A stretch of 32,755 bases of DNA from Lachnospiraceae bacterium (lineage in GTDB: Bacteria > Bacillota > Clostridia > Lachnospirales > Lachnospiraceae), in contig JAFTQM010000019.1 of assembly GCA_017462755.1 (NCBI GenBank), positions 1 to 32,755 of the forward strand, given 5' to 3'. The notes beneath the pieces were generated by a model. It was not told where the DNA came from, did no database searches, and saw only the letters and a program-made list of their open reading frames with translations. Position numbers and translations under genes: made by a program. Below, piece after piece: positions 22,594 to 29,557 of this stretch (positions are counted from its first letter, which is position 1; every line of letters starts with the position of its first letter).

Positions 22594-23997
22594 ATGAAAC
22601 AGACATCATTGGAAAAATACACAAAGAAGATGATTGAAAATTATATCAAGGATGTTACTTGTACCTATACGGTAAACGTAACGGAAGATCGGGTAGAGGC
22701 CGATATCATCACCAAAAGCGGAAGAAATATTACTCAGATAGTAGGTATGACGACGCCATGCTCCTATAATGAACTGGTAAAGCGTGTTTTTTACGGAGAG
22801 TATACCAGATGGGAATGTTCTTTGGATACTTCCATTTCGGAATTGTCGTGTGAAGCATTGCAAAAGGCATATGAGGCTGGGCAGCGTTATATCGAGGCGA
22901 CACTTTATTTCGCGGAAGAACAGGTGTATTATCGTATGATTCATATGTTGGACAGAAATGAATATGGTAATGGTATCATTGCACATGTGATTTGTCGGCA
23001 TATTAATTCCATGGAAAAGGTAACACGGCAGGAAATTGCAGATATGGAAAATATTATTTCCAGTGCAGGTATCGGTATATGGCATATTTATTTGTTTGAC
23101 AACGAGAAGCCGCGCATGCGGGTAAATGCCAAAATGAAGGAGCTGCTTGGAATATATTCGGACAATCTGAGCGAAGAAGAGGTGTATGAGATATGGTATT
23201 CCAGAATCAAAAAATCTGCACTTCCAACCGTTACGGCAAGCGTGACAGAAATGATTGCCAAGGGAAAGTCTGAAAATACTTATGTTTGGCAGCATCCGAC
23301 GCTGGGCGATATTTATGTCCGCTGTGGCGGTATTTCTTCTCATATTGAGGGAAAAGGATATGTATTGCGGGGATACCATAGTGATGTCACGGAGATTATC
23401 AATAGTGAGACCAAACAGAAGCAGCTGCTGGCAGATGCGCTGGAAGAGGTAAAGCATCAGAAGGAGCTGTTGCAGCAGGCATTAGACAATTATAAGCAGG
23501 CGGATTATGACCGCAGAACGGATTATCTTACCGGTCTGAGAAATCGTCAGGATATGTATGAGATGCTGCAGGATTCGCTTTCCGGTATGAGAGACAGCAT
23601 TACCGCAATGTATATGATGGATGTGGATAATTTCAAGCTGTTGAATGATAACTACGGACATCTGAGAGGTGATGAATGCTTAAAGAGAATCGGACAGGCG
23701 CTGACGGAATACGGAAAGCAGAATGATGTATATTTTTATCGTTATGGCGGCGAGGAAATTTTGGGCATCCGATTTGGCAATGCGAAGCCTGCGCTTGAGA
23801 TAGCGGACGAGCTGGTTCGATTGGTCTATGATTTGAAGATAGAAAGAGACGATGTAGAAGCGGGGGCAGTAACGGTCAGCCTTGGATATACCTGTGACTA
23901 CAGCTGTCACGAAAAGATGATAGATAAAGCAGATGCGGCGATGTACCGCGCGAAGGCAAACGGCAAGAATCAGGCAGTATGCTACGAAAATATGTAA
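22594..23997 (+). CDS. GGDEF domain protein (probable diguanylate cyclase)
   Basis: A 467-aa soluble protein. Residues about 1-150 are an unassigned N-terminal region with no membrane segments. Residues about 150-285 read as a PAS-like domain: IISSAGIGIWHIYLFD, then MKELLGIYSDNLSEEEVY, then a GYHSDVTEI end. A coiled-coil linker (ALEEVKHQKELLQQALDNYK) leads to the GGDEF domain beginning at RTDYLTGLRNRQD. The active-site loop is GGEEI at 385-389 (bases 23746-23760), in place of GG(D/E)EF. The first four residues and the metal strand MMDVDNFKLLNDNYGH are conserved, so activity is likely but the Ile is unusual. ATG 22594 is preferred over GTG 22582 because the latter lies within the GTGGAGG binding site. 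It is flanked by terminators, so it is monocistronic. Confidence 0.88.
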   Translation: MKQTSLEKYTKKMIENYIKDVTCTYTVNVTEDRVEADIITKSGRNITQIVGMTTPCSYNELVKRVFYGEYTRWECSLDTSISELSCEALQKAYEAGQRYIEATLYFAEEQVYYRMIHMLDRNEYGNGIIAHVICRHINSMEKVTRQEIADMENIISSAGIGIWHIYLFDNEKPRMRVNAKMKELLGIYSDNLSEEEVYEIWYSRIKKSALPTVTASVTEMIAKGKSENTYVWQHPTLGDIYVRCGGISSHIEGKGYVLRGYHSDVTEIINSETKQKQLLADALEEVKHQKELLQQALDNYKQADYDRRTDYLTGLRNRQDMYEMLQDSLSGMRDSITAMYMMDVDNFKLLNDNYGHLRGDECLKRIGQALTEYGKQNDVYFYRYGGEEILGIRFGNAKPALEIADELVRLVYDLKIERDDVEAGAVTVSLGYTCDYSCHEKMIDKADAAMYRAKANGKNQAVCYENM

Positions 23998-24010
23998 TAA
24001 ATGTTAGGAG

Positions 24011-24059
24011 AGCAGTATTCGGCGGAAGGTTTTACTTCCAAAGAAGAACTGCTTTCTTT
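24011..24059 (+). terminator. Terminator after the second GGDEF gene
   Basis: AGCAGT (24011-24016) pairs with ACTGCT (24048-24053), extending by GAG/TTC with one mismatch. An inner hairpin GGAAG (24024-24028)/CTTCC (24035-24039) lies within, and TTCTTTG follows. A compound hairpin, moderate in strength. Confidence 0.55.
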
Positions 24060-24127
24060 GTGTAATAGAAAACATTGGAGAGATGTGCACGCCGAAATAG
24101 CGATTGTTATCCTAAACGGCCAAGAGA

Positions 24128-24177
24128 TGTAATAAGTATGTAATGAAAAGTTAAAGCAAGTGTAAGAAAATTGAAAC
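24128..24177 (+). promoter_or_regulatory. 11-bp phased repeats, candidate OmpR/PhoB-type operator
   Basis: TGTAAT (24128), TGTAAT (24139), GTTAAA (24150), TGTAAG (24161) and TGAAAC (24172) begin exactly 11 bp apart. Head-to-tail hexamers at one helical turn are the hallmark of OmpR/PhoB-family response-regulator sites (PhoP boxes in Bacillus are TTAACA-like with 5-bp gaps). The last repeat overlaps the -35 box of the ABC operon, an arrangement often seen for activation. The third and fifth repeats are weak. No response regulator is encoded in this window. Confidence 0.55.
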
Positions 24178-24199
24178 AGTATCTTAATAGTTTTATATT
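24171..24199 (+). promoter_or_regulatory. Sigma-A promoter of the ABC operon
   Basis: TTGAAA (24171-24176) and TATATT (24194-24199) are separated by exactly 17 nt, about 40 nt before the ATPase start codon. The gap from 23998 to this point holds only the GGDEF terminator and the repeat operator. Confidence 0.68.
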
Positions 24200-24242
24200 A
24201 TGATGGTTAGAGTAAGAGTGTGTGAAGAAAGAGGGTGAGGAA

Positions 24243-25067
24243 ATGGAGGAAACAGAACCAAAGGACACAAATACAAAAGAAGAAGCACCGATTATTGAGA
24301 TAAAGAATGTAAAAAAGATTTATCGGATGGGAAATGAGCGGATTCCTGCGGTGGATGATGTCAGCTTTGCGATAAAAAAAGGGGAGTTTTGTTGTCTTTT
24401 AGGTACTTCGGGTTCCGGAAAATCTACGCTGCTTAATCTGATGGCCGGAATTGAAAAGGCATCCGGAGGGCAGATTCTGATTAAGGGGAAAAATATCCGT
24501 AAAATGAATGAAAAGCAGTTAGCAAAATTCAGACAAAAGTATCTGGGCTTTGTGTTTCAGTCCTACAACCTGCTGAATTCGATGACTGCGTTGGAGAATG
24601 TAGAATTTCCGCTGGTGTTTAAGCGGATTCCGGCGCGACGAAGGAAACGTATGGCGAGGGAGATGTTAGTTAAAGTAGGACTGGGAAGCCGTATGAATCA
24701 TCGACCGAAGCAGATGAGCGGAGGTCAGCAGCAGCGTGTCGGAATTGCGCGCGCCTTTGTGGCGAAACCGGAAATTGTTTTTGCGGATGAGCCAACGGGA
24801 AATCTGGATACCAGAACCACCATGGAGGTAATGGACTTGATTAAACAGGTGGCAAAGGATAATGCGCAGACGATTGTTATGGTAACGCATGATCCGAGAC
24901 TGGCAAAGTTTGCAGATAAAATCATACATATTCTGGATGGGAAAATTCAAAGCATCGAAACGATAAGTCATACGATGACCGAAGATACCGAGGAAGAAAC
25001 GACCGAAAAAAGCGAGGCGGAGAGAGAAGAAAATGAGGAGGATGAAAAAGAAAATGAAAAGGAATAA
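24243..25067 (+). CDS. ABC transporter ATP-binding protein (MacB/LolD type)
   Basis: The ATPase of a MacB/LolD-like mechanotransmission ABC system. The 274-aa product has a Walker A GTSGSGKST at 54-62, Q-loop FVFQSYNLL, signature MSGGQQQRVGIARAF, Walker B IVFADEPTGNLD and the H-loop VTHD. The family-specific N-terminus (IIEIKNVKKIYRMGNERIPA) is present. A strongly acidic C-terminal tail of about 35 residues (EDTEEETTEKSEAEREE and onward) is unusual; its last codons are read in another frame as the basic start of the next protein. ATG 24243 is preferred: GAGGG at 24231-24235 lies 7 nt upstream, whereas GTG 24222 has no binding site. It is the first gene of a four-gene operon ending with the permease. 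Confidence 0.94.
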   Translation: MEETEPKDTNTKEEAPIIEIKNVKKIYRMGNERIPAVDDVSFAIKKGEFCCLLGTSGSGKSTLLNLMAGIEKASGGQILIKGKNIRKMNEKQLAKFRQKYLGFVFQSYNLLNSMTALENVEFPLVFKRIPARRRKRMAREMLVKVGLGSRMNHRPKQMSGGQQQRVGIARAFVAKPEIVFADEPTGNLDTRTTMEVMDLIKQVAKDNAQTIVMVTHDPRLAKFADKIIHILDGKIQSIETISHTMTEDTEEETTEKSEAEREENEEDEKENEKE

Positions 25068-27948
25068 GTTTTTGGCATTGTGCGTAATGCTTACGATATT
25101 GTTTTCCTGTTTTGGAAAGGTGGAACCGGCAAAGGCAGATTTGCCATTTGTAATCCGTTCCACAGCAATCAGTGTATATGATGTGGTACCGGGGGAAACG
25201 ACGCATCTGGTGATTCCGGTGCAGCTCGGAAGCTATAATTACTGGATTGGTTACGGTTCGGTAGTAATGGTAAATGTAACGACAGAAAGCGGATTGTTTG
25301 AAACCACACAGGGGTACTTAAATTATACCGGTGACGGTACCAGACCGGAGCAGCCGGCTACCCTGAATCCGTCGTCCATTACTTATGTGGAGTTTGATTT
25401 ACAGATTAACGATACGGCTAAAATCGGAACCTATACGGCGAATCTGGAGTTTGCGTTTCATGGATACCAGTATGGAGAAACAGAAACGATACCGGTAACG
25501 GAAGCAACGGTGCCGTTTAATATAAGAGTATTGCGAGAATTGGCACCGGCACAGCTGAGCGTAGACCGTCTGACCTATGAGGAGAGCGAAGCAACCATCG
25601 GAGGAGCGTTTGAAATTGGCTTTGATGTGGTAAACGGCGGTGAAATGAAGGCGTACAATACCTATGTAACGATTGATTACGGTAACAGCGGTATTGTGCC
25701 GGATTATACGATGGAGAGTGTACGTGTGGGAGATATCGGTCCCGGCGCGGTCAGCCATCAGAATTTTCCGGTTCGTGTACTCGCCGGAACAGAGCCGGGT
25801 GTAAAAACAATTACTGCATATTTTAAATACAAAGATATTGCGGGAACGGAGCATGAGGCAAGCAGGACGGTGTATATCAATTTGCAGGCGCCTGTTGCAA
25901 GCCCAAAGGAGGATGCGAAGCTGACGGCGCAGGCAGTGCTGTTGAATGCGGAGGTGGAAGGAAATACCGCATATGATTTGGAAATTTTACTTGAGAATGT
26001 AGGAGTAAAGACGGCAAGCAATATCCGTGTGCTGATTGCTGAAAATGGCGGCATCGGAGCTGCGACAGGAATCCTTCCGAATTATCCGATGGAGGGGGTC
26101 AAGGTACAAGAAATAGCACCCGGAGAAAAGACGACGGTAACATTGCCGTTAGTGCTTACAAAATCTGCGGCAGCAGGTTTGCAGGAGTTTGTAGTACAGG
26201 TGGATTATGAGGACAGTGAGGGCAGAGCGTTAACGACCGGTACCAAAGCGTACATGACGATTGTAATTCCGGAGAAGACAGAGGAGGAGGTTACCAATGA
26301 GCTTGTGATTAGCAAGGTAGTGCAGTCGCCGGAACAGCCGGTTGCCGGTGAGATTTTGACGCTGACCTTTGAGGTAAGCAACCATGGAAGCAATGACATT
26401 ACGGATTTGGTGCTGTACGGAGAAGAATTCTCTAACAGCTCCTTTGAACCATTGACAGCAGAAGGAAAGCATACGGTAGGAACCTTGGCAAAGGGAGCAA
26501 CGAAGCAGGTAACCATGCAGTTTCGGTTGGGAACTCAGATACCGGAAGGAATGAATCCGTTGAAGTTAGCGGCAGCCTATGTGGATGCAAACGGAAATCC
26601 GCAGAAGGAAGAAACGACGCTGTATGTTTTAAAGGTAACGCAGGTAAGTACAGAGCAGGTCAAAAACAGTATCGCAATCAGTAACATCAGCCAGTCGCCG
26701 GAGAGTCCGGTGGTCGGAGAAAAGGTAACGGTTTCTTTTACGGTAACGAATAACGGAACGAAGGAAATTCAGGATTTGAAGTTTAAGGGAGTGAACCTTG
26801 GCAGTACCAATTTTGAACCGGTGTCTTCGGAAATATATACCGTGGCAGGCGATATCGCTGCAGGAGCAGCCAAGAAGGTTTCTATGACATTCCGGGTAGG
26901 TGAGGACATTCCGGAGGGCTTTAATACATTGTCGTTAGAGTATACCTATGTGGACGGAAAGCAGGACATACAGACAGAGTCCGCTGCGTTTTATGTGCTA
27001 GATGTAAAGAACGCAAGTGCGGTCAATACCAGCAGACCAAAGCTGATTGTGGCAGACTTTGCGACAAGCACAGAAGAACTGCGGGCAGGTTCCACCTTTG
27101 ATTTTACCTTTGCCTTAAAGAATACACATACCAGTAAGGCGGCAAAGAATATTAAGGTTACCGTATTGCAGCCGGAGGGAATCTTTTCGATAACGACAGG
27201 AAGCAACAGCTTTTATATCGACGAGATTGCGCCGGGAGAGGTCAGCGAGAATACGCTGAATATGAAGGTAAAGTCCGATACGGCGACCGGCGCATATGAG
27301 ATTTCGATTCAGGTAGAGTATGAATACGACGATATGTCGCAGACGGATGCGGCGGCCGGTGGGGTATTGGATGAAAATAAGATTCGTCTGCAGGCGGTAG
27401 AAAATGCCAGACCGGCAGTGCAGAATCTGATGGTGGGCTATGCATGGGATACACCGATGGTAAATCAGGCAACTACGCTGACCTTTGATTTTTATAATAT
27501 GGGAAAATCAACGCTGGATAATGTATATATTACCTTAAGCGGAGATTATATGCTTGAAATGGGGAATATGCAGATTATCGGTTCTGTTATGGCAGGAAGC
27601 AGCAGTTATCAGGAGGTTTCTATCGTTCCGTTGATGGAAGGAATGTGCAATGGTATTTTGACGGTGCATTTTGAGGACAGTAACGGAGATGAGGTAACGA
27701 AGGAATTTGAGCTTCCGGAGACTTATGTGCAGGGAGACTACAGTGGCGGCGGAGCATGGGAGATTCCGGAAGATGACTGGTATATGCCGGTAGAAGGCGA
27801 TGAGATGATAGAGCCGAAGAAGCCATTGATGCCATGGTGGGCATATATTACGGCACTGGTAGCAGCCTTGTGTATCGGTACACTGCTTGCCAGAACGATT
27901 GTGATTCGGCATGCGAAAAAGAAGCTGCTTGGGGAAGAGGATATTTAA
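25033..27948 (+). CDS. Large surface-anchored CARDB/NEW3-like multi-domain protein
   Basis: A 971-aa exported protein of COG1361 type. A basic N-terminus and signal peptide (FLALCVMLTILFSCFG, cleaved near KADLP) lead to about seven Ig-like beta-sandwich units of some 110-130 residues resembling CARDB/NEW3 domains. Units at about 422-537 and 545-659 are near-duplicates, both with xSPExPVxGE and (I)PEGxNxL. A single C-terminal membrane span (WWAYITALVAALCIGTLLA) and a short basic tail RHAKKKLLGEEDI anchor it. It overlaps the ATPase gene by 35 nt, so the two are translationally coupled. Starts at 25042 or 25054 are possible; 25033 is kept because GGAG at 25019-25022 lies 10 nt before it. In context it may be the extracellular partner that receives force from the MacB-like pump. 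Its ligand is unknown. Confidence 0.86.
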   Translation: MRRMKKKMKRNKFLALCVMLTILFSCFGKVEPAKADLPFVIRSTAISVYDVVPGETTHLVIPVQLGSYNYWIGYGSVVMVNVTTESGLFETTQGYLNYTGDGTRPEQPATLNPSSITYVEFDLQINDTAKIGTYTANLEFAFHGYQYGETETIPVTEATVPFNIRVLRELAPAQLSVDRLTYEESEATIGGAFEIGFDVVNGGEMKAYNTYVTIDYGNSGIVPDYTMESVRVGDIGPGAVSHQNFPVRVLAGTEPGVKTITAYFKYKDIAGTEHEASRTVYINLQAPVASPKEDAKLTAQAVLLNAEVEGNTAYDLEILLENVGVKTASNIRVLIAENGGIGAATGILPNYPMEGVKVQEIAPGEKTTVTLPLVLTKSAAAGLQEFVVQVDYEDSEGRALTTGTKAYMTIVIPEKTEEEVTNELVISKVVQSPEQPVAGEILTLTFEVSNHGSNDITDLVLYGEEFSNSSFEPLTAEGKHTVGTLAKGATKQVTMQFRLGTQIPEGMNPLKLAAAYVDANGNPQKEETTLYVLKVTQVSTEQVKNSIAISNISQSPESPVVGEKVTVSFTVTNNGTKEIQDLKFKGVNLGSTNFEPVSSEIYTVAGDIAAGAAKKVSMTFRVGEDIPEGFNTLSLEYTYVDGKQDIQTESAAFYVLDVKNASAVNTSRPKLIVADFATSTEELRAGSTFDFTFALKNTHTSKAAKNIKVTVLQPEGIFSITTGSNSFYIDEIAPGEVSENTLNMKVKSDTATGAYEISIQVEYEYDDMSQTDAAAGGVLDENKIRLQAVENARPAVQNLMVGYAWDTPMVNQATTLTFDFYNMGKSTLDNVYITLSGDYMLEMGNMQIIGSVMAGSSSYQEVSIVPLMEGMCNGILTVHFEDSNGDEVTKEFELPETYVQGDYSGGGAWEIPEDDWYMPVEGDEMIEPKKPLMPWWAYITALVAALCIGTLLARTIVIRHAKKKLLGEEDI

Positions 27949-27972
27949 GAAAGCGAAGAAAGGGCGGTTATT

Positions 27973-28161
27973 ATGGAAGATATGGGAATGTTAGGAACGA
28001 TGGAAATGATGGAAACGATGACGGAGGTAAAGGATCCGATTTTATCCAGTATTCCATTTGTTGCAGGTACCATAGCGGCAGCACTGGTATTAGGAATTGT
28101 ACTGGGCATTCTTCTGGGAAAGAAGAGAGTAAAAAAAGGATTTGATTTGTATGAGGATTAG
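27973..28161 (+). CDS. Small single-span membrane protein in ABC operon
   Basis: A 62-aa protein. The first 25 residues are Met- and Glu-rich (MEDMGMLGTMEMMETMTEV). One membrane helix follows (IPFVAGTIAAALVLGIVLGI), rich in Gly and Ala with a GxxxG-like spacing that favours helix packing, then a basic cytosolic tail, KKRVKKGFDLYED. AAGGGCGG precedes the ATG at good distance. It starts 24 nt after the CARDB-like gene and overlaps the permease gene by 11 nt, so it is very likely translated. No family recognised. Likely an accessory subunit or stabiliser of the ABC complex; that role is inference from position. Confidence 0.75.
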   Translation: MEDMGMLGTMEMMETMTEVKDPILSSIPFVAGTIAAALVLGIVLGILLGKKRVKKGFDLYED

Positions 28162-29479
28162 TGACTTAATCAAAATGGGTCTGCGAAATCTGGGCAGAAG
28201 AAAAGCCAGAACTGCTTTGACGGTTGTGGGTGTCGTGATTGGAACGATTTCGATTATGCTGATGGTAGCCATCGGACAGGGAATCAACTACAATTTTGAA
28301 AAGCAGATTATGGAGAACGGCAGCATGACCATCATTCGGATTTATACCTATGCCTGGGGAGAAAATGAAAATGGCGAATATCAGGAATATCAACAGGTTC
28401 TGAATGAGGAGCTGATTGCACAGCTGCGCGAAATTAAACATGTAAAGGCTGTTTCTCCGGTAATGGAAAAGTACATAGAGCTGTATAGCGGAAAGTATAT
28501 GACGGGCATCAGTCTGAAAATTATGGATTGTGCAACGTTTGCAGATTTTGGATTCCCTGCACTGGAATATGGTACTTATCCGACACCGGAACAGAACGAA
28601 ACCATTGTGTTTGGCTACGAAGCCTTGAATGAGTTTTATTATAATAACGGCAGAACCTATCAGACCAAGACGGTTGATTTGGCAAAGGACCGGGTAAATT
28701 TCACGTTTCGGGATTATGATACGACGGACGTAAAGAAACAATTTCGCTATGTCGTTAAGGATTATGCCAAAATTGCTGCCTGCGACCAGTGGGAATACGG
28801 ATGGTATTGCTATGTGGATTACGAGTTCTACAAAGAGCTCTATACAAGGTATGCCAATACGTTAAAACCGGCAGATAAGAAAAAAGCGATGGAGAGTCTG
28901 GAGCGTTATGATACGATTCAGATTAACGTAGATAACATGAAGCATGTGACCGAGGTGCAGGAAGCGATAGAAGAGCTGGGGTATCGCACGGAAAGTGATA
29001 TGCAGTACATTCAGCCGATGTTAGATACCTCGGATATGCTGCAAAAGGTATTCTTGGCAATTGGAGCTGTGGCGTTTGTGGTAGCCGCAATTAATATTGC
29101 CAATACGATGATTATGTCAATCTATGAGCGCACCAAGGAAATCGGTATCATGAAGGTGCTGGGCTGCTATATTAAGGATATCAAAAAGCTGTTTTTGTTC
29201 GAGGCCGGAATCATCGGATGCATTGGAGGAATGGTTGGAGTCGGTCTGAGCTATGTAGCGGCGTATCTGCTGAACGAATACGGAGGTGCTTTTCTGGGGT
29301 CGTTGATGACCATTGCCGGTGGGGAAGCAGATACCGGTGCGGCATATTGTATTATTCCGTTTTGGCTTCCGTTTGCGGCGATTTTGGTAGCCATCAGTGT
29401 TGGTATTCTTTCGGGATATTTACCGGCAAGACGTGCTACAAAGATTAGTGCGATTGAGGCGATGAAGAACGAAGGATAG
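28151..29479 (+). CDS. ABC transporter permease, MacB/FtsX type
   Basis: A 442-aa permease with the MacB/FtsX topology: first span near residues 18-40 (ARTALTVVGVVIGTISIML), a large outward domain (about 45-290), then three spans in the C-terminal FtsX domain: VFLAIGAVAFVVAAINIANT, LFEAGIIGCIGGMVGVGL and PFAAILVAISVGILSGYLP. The family signature ERTKEIGIMKVLGC and the end PARRATKISAIEAMKNEG are typical of MacB-like permeases. ATG 28151 is preferred to TTG 28142, which directly abuts AAAGGA (28135-28140). A single permease gene implies a homodimer with the ATPase. As the presumed host has one membrane, the outer domain probably works with the CARDB-like surface protein. The substrate is unknown. 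Confidence 0.93.
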   Translation: MRISDLIKMGLRNLGRRKARTALTVVGVVIGTISIMLMVAIGQGINYNFEKQIMENGSMTIIRIYTYAWGENENGEYQEYQQVLNEELIAQLREIKHVKAVSPVMEKYIELYSGKYMTGISLKIMDCATFADFGFPALEYGTYPTPEQNETIVFGYEALNEFYYNNGRTYQTKTVDLAKDRVNFTFRDYDTTDVKKQFRYVVKDYAKIAACDQWEYGWYCYVDYEFYKELYTRYANTLKPADKKKAMESLERYDTIQINVDNMKHVTEVQEAIEELGYRTESDMQYIQPMLDTSDMLQKVFLAIGAVAFVVAAINIANTMIMSIYERTKEIGIMKVLGCYIKDIKKLFLFEAGIIGCIGGMVGVGLSYVAAYLLNEYGGAFLGSLMTIAGGEADTGAAYCIIPFWLPFAAILVAISVGILSGYLPARRATKISAIEAMKNEG

Positions 29480-29498
29480 AATAGAGGTTTGGTAAATC

Positions 29499-29551
29499 AA
29501 AGAGGGTATCCCGAAAGTCATCATGCGGTGACTTTTTGGGAAACCCTCTTT
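29499..29551. terminator. Strong terminator between ABC operon and hydrogenase gene
   Basis: AAAGAGGGT (29499-29507) pairs perfectly with ACCCTCTTT (29543-29551), and inside it CCC-GA-AAGTCA pairs with TGACTT-TTT-GGG. The 53-nt hairpin lies between converging genes and probably serves both. Confidence 0.8.
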
Positions 29552-29557
29552 GGTTGT

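Noticed and set aside
24061-24127. Possible riboswitch (GGAGAGATG, then GCCGAAATAGCG, AAACGGC)
   Set aside because: Pieces resemble glycine or c-di-GMP aptamers, but no full core could be assembled. The segment lies between a terminator and the next promoter, so it would not be in the downstream mRNA.
27834-28145. 103-aa frame overlapping the end of the surface protein and the 62-aa gene
   Set aside because: Low-complexity Gly/Asp-rich shadow without a start signal; the 62-aa frame has the ribosome binding site and a membrane helix.
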